Assembly (NCBI GenBank): GCA_016794625.1
Contig: JAEUGY010000076.1
Coordinates: forward strand, 1 to 55,893
DNA from: Opitutaceae bacterium
GTDB lineage: Bacteria; Verrucomicrobiota; Verrucomicrobiia; Opitutales; Opitutaceae
Length of the DNA stretch: 55,893 nt
Direction: 5' to 3'
Shown: one piece after another, positions 15,928 through 23,622 of the stretch
Layout of the letters: every line of letters starts with the position of its first letter
Position numbering within the stretch: position 1 is the stretch's first letter
Translations under genes and position numbers: made by a program
Notes under the pieces: model-generated
Database searches by the model: none
Seen by the model: only the letters and a program-made list of their open reading frames with translations
What the model was told of the DNA's origin: nothing

Positions 15928-18330
15928 TCAGAACTTGAACTTCGCCGTGAATTCCAGGCGCACGGGCAGCTCGGCCACGATGGACTCGTTGCCGTAGACC
16001 GCGTTCGGTGCGCTCCAGTTTTCCTCGTCGGTGGCGTTCAGCACGGCGAGTCTGAACTCATAGCTCTTCGCCGCGTAGAACAACGTCAGGTCGATCGTGT
16101 ATTGATCAGGAATGACGATCGTGCCGGCGACATTGTTGTTGATGTTGCTTGCCCAGACCGCACTGCCCGACACACCAAAGCCGCTGTCGAGCTTGTAGGT
16201 GGCGAGGAGGTTGACCGAGTTGCGCGGCACGCCCTGCCGGCGCAGCCAGGTGTTGGCCGGCTGCAGGAAGTAACGCTCGAGCGGCGAGGTCAGGGAGGTA
16301 TTGCCCACGTCGAACGCGGGAGCGTTCACCGTGGCGTCGATGTAGGAATAACCCGCGATCAGGTAGAAGTTACGATTCGGCTGGTAGTTCGCCTCGACCT
16401 CAATGCCCGTGCCCTTGAGTTTCACCACCGACCGGTCCTGCTGCAGGTCGGCGCGGCTCTGGCTGAAGAGCGAGGTGGAGACGTAGAACTTGCCGTCGGC
16501 CGAGGTCTTTTTCAGACCGACTTCCATCAGCTCGGATTCATTGCGTAGGTTGGCCACCGCAAAGTTCGCCGCGCCCGCGGTCGTGAGCCCGCCACCGTTG
16601 CCGGTCGATCCCACGGGATTCTGACTCCAGTTATAGGTCGCATAGGCGCTGAGCGTGGGCGTGATCTTGTAGTTTACGCTGCCATTGTAGTTGGGCAGTC
16701 CGACCGTGGTCTTGTCGCCCGGCAGGAAACCCGCCGGATCGCTGTAGCTGATGCTCAGGAGGTCGACCCGGGCACCACCGAGGAAGGAAAGTGCGTCATT
16801 GATCTGCCACTCCACCTGGGCAAAGGGCGAGAAGTACATCGCCTTCGAGATACCCGAGTCGCCGTTGTCCGGGGTGTAATAGCGGCCCGGCCAGCCCGGG
16901 ACCGGCACCTGGGTGAAGGGACTCGGAGAATTGACCGAGTTGAAGTAGTTCGCGAAGCGCAGATCCCTCGTCAAGTCCCAGACATTGGCCGGCTCGTTGA
17001 AGAAGTCGTTGTAGGCCTTGACCTGCTGGTAGCGCAGGGAGAGGCCGCTGTTGACGAACAGCTTGTCGAACTTCTGCTGGAACTCGGTGCGGTTCTCGAA
17101 GCTGAAGCTCGGATCGATGATTTCCGAATAGGAGTAGCTCGAAAGTGTATTGCGGCTGACGTAGCGGAAGAACGAGTTGTTGCTGATCGTCAGGTCCGGC
17201 TTGGGGGTGAACGTCTGGATGACTTGGGCGTTGATCGCCACGCCCTCGGAGTCATCGCCCGGTCGCAGCAGGCGCTTCTTGCGGTCGATCGTGACCTTGG
17301 GGCCGAGCACAATGCGATTGACCGCCGGGAAACCGGAGACCACCCAGCGCGAGTTCTGCGCGTCGGAGACCGGGGCGGCCGTGCCACCCACCACATTGAT
17401 GTTGGAGAACGTAATCGGCGCGCCGGTGGCGTCCTTGTACCCGAGAAAGGCACCGCCACTGAAGTCCGGAGCGGGATTGTTGTTGATGCCCGTCTGGTAG
17501 ATGCCGCGGTCGATCAGCTCCTGCGTCGGCCGGTTGATGCCGAAGTTCTCGGTGTAGTCGGCGCCGAAAATCTCCGCATTGGCAAAGACGCGGTACGAGT
17601 CGCTCTTGAGATGCAAGACCGCCGCGTAGAGAGCCTGGGTGTTCTTCTTGCCGTTCTCGTAGTAGCCCTTGGATTGCTCACCCGAGTAGGAAATGCGGTA
17701 GGCGGTCTTTTCGTTGACCGGCACATTGTAGTCCGCCGTCCAGCGGTAGACATCGTAGCTGCCCACGGTGAAAGCGAAGGAGCCTTTGCGTCCGTCAAAG
17801 GTCGGCTGCTTCGAAGCAAGGTCGGCGTAGCCGCCCACATATTGGGAGGCTCCGTACACCGCGGTCGCGGGACCCTTCAGGATGGTGACCGACTCGACCG
17901 AGTTGAAATTGATCGGCAGACCGTTGCCGTTGGACGACAGGCCGATGCGCATGCCGTTGAGGAACATGTCGGCAATCTGGCCGCGCAGGTCGGGCGTGGT
18001 GGGTGCGCCGAAATTCGAGCGCGTGTACGAGCTCGCCGTCAGTTTGGAGAAATCGCGCACATCCTGGATTGAGACGGCGGTCAATTGCTCGCGCGAAATG
18101 ATCGTCGCGGACCGGGGCGTATCGAGCAGCGACCGTTCGCTGCCGTAAATCGAACTGATCGGCCGGGACGTCGGAATGACGTTCTGCTCGATCGGAACAT
18201 CGCTCACCTCAAACTTTTCCATCTTCACCGTTTCCTCGTCCGGTGGTTTAGGGGCGGTTTGGGCCGCCAGGGGTTGCACCGCGGCCAGGGCCGGCAGCGC
18301 GGTAACCGCAATCAAAAAGCGTTTATTCAT
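15928..18330 (-). CDS. TonB-dependent outer-membrane receptor
   Basis: The 800-residue protein starts with a signal peptide, MNKRFLIAVTALPALAAVQPLAAQ. It continues with a short acidic stretch, MEKFEVSD, common at the start of verrucomicrobial receptors. A plug domain from about 55 to 170 contains PRSATIISREQL, VESVTILKGPATAVYG and GGYADLASKQP. The rest is a 22-strand barrel, and the chain ends in aromatic Phe (EFTAKFKF), as outer-membrane proteins do. Size and layout fit siderophore-type receptors such as FhuA relatives, but the ligand is unknown. No TonB, ExbB or periplasmic partner lies next to it. The 3' end abuts the terminator at 15872-15898. Confidence 0.92.
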   Translation of the reverse strand: MNKRFLIAVTALPALAAVQPLAAQTAPKPPDEETVKMEKFEVSDVPIEQNVIPTSRPISSIYGSERSLLDTPRSATIISREQLTAVSIQDVRDFSKLTASSYTRSNFGAPTTPDLRGQIADMFLNGMRIGLSSNGNGLPINFNSVESVTILKGPATAVYGASQYVGGYADLASKQPTFDGRKGSFAFTVGSYDVYRWTADYNVPVNEKTAYRISYSGEQSKGYYENGKKNTQALYAAVLHLKSDSYRVFANAEIFGADYTENFGINRPTQELIDRGIYQTGINNNPAPDFSGGAFLGYKDATGAPITFSNINVVGGTAAPVSDAQNSRWVVSGFPAVNRIVLGPKVTIDRKKRLLRPGDDSEGVAINAQVIQTFTPKPDLTISNNSFFRYVSRNTLSSYSYSEIIDPSFSFENRTEFQQKFDKLFVNSGLSLRYQQVKAYNDFFNEPANVWDLTRDLRFANYFNSVNSPSPFTQVPVPGWPGRYYTPDNGDSGISKAMYFSPFAQVEWQINDALSFLGGARVDLLSISYSDPAGFLPGDKTTVGLPNYNGSVNYKITPTLSAYATYNWSQNPVGSTGNGGGLTTAGAANFAVANLRNESELMEVGLKKTSADGKFYVSTSLFSQSRADLQQDRSVVKLKGTGIEVEANYQPNRNFYLIAGYSYIDATVNAPAFDVGNTSLTSPLERYFLQPANTWLRRQGVPRNSVNLLATYKLDSGFGVSGSAVWASNINNNVAGTIVIPDQYTIDLTLFYAAKSYEFRLAVLNATDEENWSAPNAVYGNESIVAELPVRLEFTAKFKF

Positions 18331-18511
18331 GGTGGGTGTTGGTGTTCACCCCGCAGCAGACGATGTGCCATCGCATGCACGGAGTTAATGAGGATTGGAA
18401 GATCGTGAGAGCTCCCAAAGCCAGCCAAATTCCCGCGACAACGCGCATGCGGCGACGCCAGCACCAAACACCCGAAGGACCCTGCCGCGACCCCCTTAAG
18501 CCCGCCTCGCT

Positions 18512-18534
18512 GTAGGCGGCCTCGCCGAGGCCGC
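18512..18534 (+). repeat. Palindromic repeat C, copy 2
   Basis: Contains GCGGCCTCG-C-CGAGGCCGC at 18516-18534, preceded by GTAG. It is the reverse complement of the sequence at 12937-12959 over 23 bp. Confidence 0.85.
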
Positions 18535-18627
18535 TCCGACACCGCGCGAGCGCCCCCAAGCAAAGCTCGCCCCCTGAATCGAGTAAACCAAATCCAAGAT
18601 CACCAGCCACTTCCGACCCCAACACCC

Positions 18628-18669
18628 CTTCAGCGTCAAAAGTTCAGCATTCGGCGTTCAGCGTTCAGC
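18628..18669 (+). repeat. Heptamer array (GTTCAGC type, 6 units)
   Basis: Six units of 7 bp are seen, three of them exactly GTTCAGC and the others CTTCAGC, ATTCGGC and a divergent GTCAAAA. It belongs to the same consensus as the arrays at 51940, 52176, 54117 and 54222. Confidence 0.85.
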
Positions 18670-18694
18670 CCCCCCCTCCTGCCGCGCCCCTCCC

Positions 18695-20548
18695 TCACCC
18701 GCGGACGAGCATGGGGCTCCGCCATTTGTGCAGCGGAATCAGCGCGAGCGCGATGAGCAGCAGCTGGCTGGCCACAAACCCAATGAGCGCAAAGAACGCC
18801 GAGTCCATGAATCCGTAACTGTGCAAGCCCACGCCCAGCATGTTCGTGCCGAACCAGCTCCAGCTGGTCACAATGTTGCCAAAAATGGCCATCGCCATGA
18901 AGCCGCGCTCGCGCACGAGTCCACCGAGGCGGGCGTGAAGGAGCACCGCGTTCCAGATCACAATGATCAACGCTCCGTTCTCCTTGGGATCCCAGCCCCA
19001 GAAGCGGCCCCAGGATTGATCCGCCCAGATGCCGCCGAGCACGGTGCCGGTAAGACTGAAGAGGGTGGCAAAACAAACGACGCCGTAGACCATGCGCATC
19101 AAGGAGTCGGCCGTGGCGCGATCGAGGGACTTCGACATCACCCCGCGCAATACGTAAATGATGGCCAGGAATCCGGCGAGGTAGGTGGCCGAATAGCCGG
19201 CCGTGATCACCACCACGTGGGTGGCGAGCCAGAAGTTGGAATCGAGCACCGCCCGCATCATCTCGAGGGTGTCGCCCCCGACGGACAAGTGATGCGCGAT
19301 CACGAGGGTCGCCAGGCCGATCATGCCGCCCGCGACCGTGCCAACGGCATTGCGGTGAAAGCGTTCAAGGATGAGGCAGAGCAGGACGGCAGCCCAGCCG
19401 ACGAAGAGCGCGGACGAATACAAATTCGTCACCGGCGGGCGTCCTTCGAGCCACATGCGGGTGGCAATGCCGAGGGTGCTGGCGACGAAGGCGAGCGACA
19501 TCAAACCGACCGCGCTGCGCCGGGCAAAGTCACCGGTCGACAGCCAGGAGGCCACGCCGAAGAGAAACGCCGCCACGTACAGCACCGCGCTGCTGTAGAA
19601 AGGCTGCGCTCCGTTGAAGCGGGCTTCGATGTCGCTCTTGCGCATGGCCACCGGGTAACGCACGCCCAGATCGTCATGCAGGCGCCGGGTGATTTCATTG
19701 AAGCGCCCGGCATCCCGCGTGCGCCAGGCATCACCAATCGAGGCATAGTCGACCGCCCAGCGATGCAACGTGCCGGTCAACAGCGAATCGGACAGCGTGC
19801 CGCCCATGGTCGACCAGTGGGTCGGGTCGGCATCCTTGGCATCCGGCGGCACGGTGCGCAGGTATCCCAGTTGATTCATGTAGGCGAAGCGGTCGGCTTC
19901 GACGCGGGCCGCCTTGAGCAGTTCCACATCGTGGGTTTGCCCGGCCTTCTCGGCGCGAAACGCCGCGACGATGGCCGGGAGCTTTTTCTCGAGGTCGAGC
20001 AATTCGCGGTAAAAATCCTTCGAGTCCGGCGGCTGCAACGTGGCCGTGAGCTGCAGGTAAAGGACCACGCGGGAACGGACGGCCACCACCTGACGCTGAA
20101 ACGGCGTCCGCAGCGGGGCCTCCACCGCTTCCGCCAGCCGGGCCTGCCGATCGAGTTCCGGCGCTTTCGCGCGGATCTGAGAGTAGGAGAAGCGTTTGCC
20201 GTTGTCGCCTTGCTCGGGGGAGAGTCCGAGCAGGTCGAGCACTTCGCGGTTTTCAATCAGGAAGTGCCGGTAGTGGTCCGCCACCGACGGCGAGAAAAGC
20301 ACGTCGGCCAGCCAGGCGGCCGGTGAAAGGGTCTGGCCGTCCGGGGTCTTGACCGTTTGGCGTCCCTGCATCGTCAGGATCGAAGTTCGCGCCACGGTGT
20401 CGAGGGGCTTGATCCGGCCGTTGACGAGAACCGGCACGCGTCCGAACGCCGCGAGGTCAAAGGGCTTCTGGGGGGCGGACTCGCGCAGGGTCGAGCCGAG
20501 GTAGGCCAGAGCCAGCACTACCATGAGGAGGGGAAGGTGGCGTTTCAT
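18695..20548 (-). CDS. ccsA: Cytochrome c biogenesis protein CcsA/ResC
   Basis: The 617-residue membrane protein has one N-terminal helix, a large periplasmic region (about 30-335) and then a C-terminal bundle of about eight helices. The haem-handling WWD motif is visible as WGRFWGWDP at 513-521, with membrane histidines nearby (AHHLSVGG and ATHVV). CcsA works with ResB/Ccs1 in system II cytochrome c maturation, moving haem across the membrane and joining it to CxxCH apocytochromes. The start overlaps the stop of the resB gene by four bases, showing translational coupling. The large extracytoplasmic domain inserted before the core is longer than in minimal CcsA proteins. Confidence 0.93.
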   Translation of the reverse strand: MKRHLPLLMVVLALAYLGSTLRESAPQKPFDLAAFGRVPVLVNGRIKPLDTVARTSILTMQGRQTVKTPDGQTLSPAAWLADVLFSPSVADHYRHFLIENREVLDLLGLSPEQGDNGKRFSYSQIRAKAPELDRQARLAEAVEAPLRTPFQRQVVAVRSRVVLYLQLTATLQPPDSKDFYRELLDLEKKLPAIVAAFRAEKAGQTHDVELLKAARVEADRFAYMNQLGYLRTVPPDAKDADPTHWSTMGGTLSDSLLTGTLHRWAVDYASIGDAWRTRDAGRFNEITRRLHDDLGVRYPVAMRKSDIEARFNGAQPFYSSAVLYVAAFLFGVASWLSTGDFARRSAVGLMSLAFVASTLGIATRMWLEGRPPVTNLYSSALFVGWAAVLLCLILERFHRNAVGTVAGGMIGLATLVIAHHLSVGGDTLEMMRAVLDSNFWLATHVVVITAGYSATYLAGFLAIIYVLRGVMSKSLDRATADSLMRMVYGVVCFATLFSLTGTVLGGIWADQSWGRFWGWDPKENGALIIVIWNAVLLHARLGGLVRERGFMAMAIFGNIVTSWSWFGTNMLGVGLHSYGFMDSAFFALIGFVASQLLLIALALIPLHKWRSPMLVRG

Positions 20549-21744
20549 CGGGCGGGGGCGGAGACGGTTGCGCTCGCCGTGGCGGCGCGCTGACGTTTGC
20601 GGAACATGCCGGCCAGGCTGAACCCGAACTGAATCATCAAGCCCACAAACATGAGCACGCAGGAGATGTAGGGCAGGAGCCAGCTGGGGTTGCGCACGAC
20701 CTGGAGAATCGTGGTGGTGTCGTTATTGTCGAAACCGGCCTGATAGAACGTGAGGCCGCGATAGCGGAGCGGATTGTTCATGAGGATCAGGACCTCGCGA
20801 TCATCCTCCCCGTCCTTGCTCTTCACCTGCACGAGACTGGAGAAATTGCGCGGAATCTCCGTGCCGGGATACTTGTCGTGGCTGAACTTCTTCAGCGTGA
20901 GCGTGAATGGGTGATACGTGCGTTTGGAACGCAGCTGGATCTGCCAGGTGCGACCCTGATAGGAAAAGGTCTGGGGCTCCGCGAGCTGGAGGGAGACCAT
21001 CCAGGTGCCGATCGACCCTTCCGCGCCGGTCAACTCGACCAAGGCGCCCGGCGAGTTGCGCTCGTTGTGTTTGTACGTGATCGGAATGGGGATGAGCGCG
21101 AGCTGGAGCCCGGCCCCGGTGGTCGCCGCTGCCGTCGTCGTGGCGGGCGGATTGTTCGGGTTGCGCATCTGCAGGGTCGCGTTGGGATAGTACGTCTTGA
21201 TCTCCAGGCGGAACGGGAGCGCGGGATGCTGCAGCCCATTCTTCTCCTCCAGCCGTGCCTCGGGGATGGCCACGACGCGGTTGGAGTCCGCCTCGGTCGT
21301 ATCCACCAACACCATCTCCACCGCATGGAAGGACTCGGAGTAGGACTTGGTCTCTCCTTGATCCATGCGGAGATAACTCTCGCGCTGCCAAAGTCCGGTG
21401 AAAAACTCACCCAGGAGGAGGAGAATCAGGCCGCCGTGCGCCAGTTGGATGCCGAGCTTCCTCCAGGTCAGGGCAAAGCGATAGAGATGGGCGCAGACGA
21501 GATTGATCAGGAGGAGTCCCCCAATGACGTACCCACCCGGGAAAATCGGGATGGCGAGACCGGAATCAGGAAAGGTCCAGAACACAATCGCGCTGCGGAA
21601 GTACTTTTCCTGCACCGCCCAAATGCCCAGGTTGACCTGGTCGATCGTCGCCACGAAGACGAGGAGCATCGACAGGATGAGCAGCGCCACCGTGAGGTGG
21701 AGCGAAACGAAGAAGGAACGGAGATTTTCGAGGTAGGCTTTCAC
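20545..21744 (-). CDS. resB: Cytochrome c biogenesis protein ResB/Ccs1
   Basis: The 399-residue protein has three N-terminal membrane helices (about 13-33, 68-88 and 98-117), a large periplasmic beta-rich domain, and a final membrane helix at about 355-377. ResB features include LRSFFVSLHLTVALLILSMLLVFVATIDQ at the start, split here as the first helix region, and NNPLRYRGLTFYQAGF before the last helix. It is the apocytochrome-binding partner of CcsA in system II. The gene starts 3 bp after the stop of the upstream lipoprotein gene and overlaps ccsA by four bases, so all three form an operon. Confidence 0.92.
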   Translation of the reverse strand: MKAYLENLRSFFVSLHLTVALLILSMLLVFVATIDQVNLGIWAVQEKYFRSAIVFWTFPDSGLAIPIFPGGYVIGGLLLINLVCAHLYRFALTWRKLGIQLAHGGLILLLLGEFFTGLWQRESYLRMDQGETKSYSESFHAVEMVLVDTTEADSNRVVAIPEARLEEKNGLQHPALPFRLEIKTYYPNATLQMRNPNNPPATTTAAATTGAGLQLALIPIPITYKHNERNSPGALVELTGAEGSIGTWMVSLQLAEPQTFSYQGRTWQIQLRSKRTYHPFTLTLKKFSHDKYPGTEIPRNFSSLVQVKSKDGEDDREVLILMNNPLRYRGLTFYQAGFDNNDTTTILQVVRNPSWLLPYISCVLMFVGLMIQFGFSLAGMFRKRQRAATASATVSAPAR

Positions 21745-21747
21745 AGG

Positions 21748-22419
21748 TCAGGGCACTTCGATGGTGCGGAGGAATGCGGTGAAGGCGGCCCGTTCGGCGG
21801 CGACCACCGGTTCGGGTCCCACCATTTTGAAAAACCAAGTCTGTCCTTGATGCGGCACGATCGCCCCCAGGAGCCGGACCGGACCGGTCTGGCCTTTGCC
21901 CGTCACATCCACCACATCCATGTGCAGGCCATTGACGTCGAGGTGTTCAAGCGCGGCCTCGATCTGCGCCTGCGTCTGCTCCCCGAGCCCGACCTGCGAG
22001 CGCCAGCGGTTCACATTGGCCACGAGTCCACCCGTGTCTCCCGGAAACGCCGTGATCGCCATGTCAGCTTCGGCTCCACCCGCCCCCACCACTTTGTAAC
22101 TTCCTTTGCGCACGGAACCGGCGGGCTTGATCTGCCACTGGGCCGGGGCCTTCCACCGCAGCGCGAGACCGGTCGCTATTTGCGGCTGGATGTCGCTGCC
22201 CGCCATGGGAGCCGCCGCCGCCGGCGCCGCTCCTCCTGGGATCGGGGGATGTCCGGGCGGCAGACCGCCCGGTGCCGCCGGCTCAGCGGCCGGCGGGGGC
22301 GTGACCACCGCGTCCTTCGGAGCTTGGTAGACCGCGACCTCGCGGTCGCGGCAACCCGTGGTCAACGCGGAATAGGCCAGAAGGAGCGGGACGACAGCCA
22401 AGAGGTGGGGGATTCGCAT
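21748..22419 (-). CDS. Putative lipoprotein in the cytochrome c maturation operon
   Basis: The product has 223 residues from the ATG complemented at 22417-22419. The signal sequence MRIPHLLAVVPLLLAY ends in a lipobox, LTTGC, so Cys23 is the likely lipidated residue. A Pro/Ala/Gly-rich linker (about 30-75) follows. Then comes a folded domain that begins ALRWKAPAQWQIKPAGSVRKGSY and ends in GQTWFFKMVGPEPVVAAERAAFTAFLRTIEV. The domain looks like the small proteins that bind or stabilise partners near the membrane, but I cannot name the family. Its position 3 bp before resB implies a role in cytochrome c assembly or in a respiratory enzyme. Confidence 0.82.
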   Translation of the reverse strand: MRIPHLLAVVPLLLAYSALTTGCRDREVAVYQAPKDAVVTPPPAAEPAAPGGLPPGHPPIPGGAAPAAAAPMAGSDIQPQIATGLALRWKAPAQWQIKPAGSVRKGSYKVVGAGGAEADMAITAFPGDTGGLVANVNRWRSQVGLGEQTQAQIEAALEHLDVNGLHMDVVDVTGKGQTGPVRLLGAIVPHQGQTWFFKMVGPEPVVAAERAAFTAFLRTIEVP

Positions 22420-22525
22420 GGGATACCGCGAAATCCAACCCGCTTCCGTTGGCAATCGAAAGCATAGAAATGTCCCTCCCACGGCCAAACGTGGACAAAT
22501 AATGCGCAGTGACTTAGTTTTACAC

Positions 22526-23089
22526 TCACAATCCGCGCAGCCGCTCGCCGATCTGGCGCTCCAAGTCCCGCCACTGGCGCCAGTGCGCCGCCGGCAGGCC
22601 CGAGGTGTGCAGCATCCGGTTCGCCTGCGTCCGGAGTTCGCTCAACCGGAGGCGGTAGGCGTCGGGCGTTTCGTCGCCCTTTTCAAGGACGCCCGTGGAA
22701 GGGCAGGCCGGCCACCGTGACTCCACCGCCGGCATCGTCAGGGTCGCCGTCGCCGCCCCGGCGGAAGCCAGGCCCGGAGTCGTCTGGCTCTGGCTGGCCC
22801 GGGCCAGCCCACTCCCCAGCGGGGGCGTGCTGGGAACCGGGGTCAAAAGCGCACCGCAAAGCCAGTCGGGACTGACCGCGAGCACTCCGGCGATCGCCCG
22901 CACTTCCGACGTCGTCGCATCCAGATAGCCCAACTCCAACCGGGAGGCATGTCGCTCGGTGAAGTACCTCAAACCCGCCGCCGCCAGATGTTCGGCGAGA
23001 TCGGCTTGGGAAAGGCGGGGTTGCTTCTGGGCACGCGCCTGCTTGAGGGCTTTCGCGATGCGCCACCTTCGGGGTTCCGTTTCAGGCAT
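22526..23089 (-). CDS. XRE-type helix-turn-helix regulator
   Basis: The product has 187 residues from the ATG complemented at 23087-23089 (MPETEPRRWRIAKALKQ). An earlier ATG at 23165-23167 would add 26 residues but overlaps an inverted repeat, so the shorter form is preferred. The Cro/CI HTH spans about residues 10-70: IAKALKQARAQKQPRLSQADLAEHLAAAGL, presented here as helices 1-3, then HASRLELGYLDATTSEVRAIAGVLAVSPDWL. The C-terminal 110 residues are a low-complexity Ala/Pro linker followed by a helical tail. The target genes are unknown. It is transcribed in the same direction as the sugar-activation genes, 169 bp further downstream. Confidence 0.8.
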   Translation of the reverse strand: MPETEPRRWRIAKALKQARAQKQPRLSQADLAEHLAAAGLRYFTERHASRLELGYLDATTSEVRAIAGVLAVSPDWLCGALLTPVPSTPPLGSGLARASQSQTTPGLASAGAATATLTMPAVESRWPACPSTGVLEKGDETPDAYRLRLSELRTQANRMLHTSGLPAAHWRQWRDLERQIGERLRGL

Positions 23090-23147
23090 GGTCGGGAGCA
23101 AAACGTCCCCTCCGCGGGAAAGGAGGTCGGACCGCTGGTTCCTCACC

Positions 23148-23168
23148 GTTGCCACCGGAGATGGCAAC
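23148..23168. promoter_or_regulatory. Inverted repeat upstream of the XRE gene (candidate operator)
   Basis: GTTGCCA at 23148-23154 and TGGCAAC at 23162-23168 form a perfect 7-bp inverted repeat with a 7-bp spacer. It lies about 60-80 bp upstream of the preferred XRE start, the spacing expected of an autoregulatory operator. This is inference only. Confidence 0.4.
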
Positions 23169-23258
23169 CCGATTTGTCACAAAGCGATTCGGCAAATTTC
23201 TTGCTACGCGAGGCATTGTCGGGGCCCCGGCCGGGCCGCGACATTCACTTGCGGCCAA

Positions 23259-23579
23259 TTAGGAACCCTTGGCACTGCGTTCGCCCGGCACGGACCGGGA
23301 AAGCAGCTCGGTCGCGAGCTGAGCCCACTCGGTCGCAAGGGACACCGTACTTGGAGGCATGCGGCGGCCGGCGCGTGCATACCAGTAGCCGGCATTGCTC
23401 AGATCGCCTTCCTTGCGGTGGAGGTAGGCATGCACCCAGTCACCTTCGCGATTGCCCGCCGTCTGACAGCAGGTGTGAGCCTCGTCCCAATCGCCCCGCG
23501 CGTCGTGCCACAGGGCCTGCAGGGCGGGTGCGAGGCCTTGGGGGGATTCCAAGGTCTTGAGCGCATCGGGGGTCATCAT
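23259..23579 (-). CDS. Conserved hypothetical protein (106 aa)
   Basis: The start is taken at the first of two adjacent ATG codons complemented at 23574-23579 (MMTPDALKTLESPQG). The soluble helical protein contains ALWHDARGDWDEAHTCCQ and VHAYLHRKEGDLSNAGYWYARAG. This pattern of paired helices with a conserved His-x-Lys/Arg-x-Glu-Gly-Asp core is found in small uncharacterised bacterial proteins resembling a single TPR/Sel1-like unit. It begins 43 bp after the stop of the kinase-pyrophosphorylase fusion and may be its third operon member. No function is proposed. Confidence 0.75.
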   Translation of the reverse strand: MMTPDALKTLESPQGLAPALQALWHDARGDWDEAHTCCQTAGNREGDWVHAYLHRKEGDLSNAGYWYARAGRRMPPSTVSLATEWAQLATELLSRSVPGERSAKGS

Positions 23580-23622
23580 GGTCGGAATGGAGAAGCGGGC
23601 GGGCAGCGTGGGCCAGGCGGCG

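Larger units (their letters stand above)
18331..18694. other. Spacer upstream of the TonB receptor, 364 bp
   Basis: No gene is seen. The part next to the receptor start (about 18331-18450) is less GC-rich and should hold its promoter, although no clear -35/-10 pair or iron box could be picked. The remainder contains palindromic repeat C (18516-18534) and a heptamer array (18628-18669) close to the end of ccsA. Confidence 0.6.

Noticed and set aside
18728-20326. A 532-codon plus-strand frame opposite ccsA
   Set aside because: It is His/Arg/Glu-rich with no recognisable domain, and the minus strand encodes the WWD motif of CcsA.
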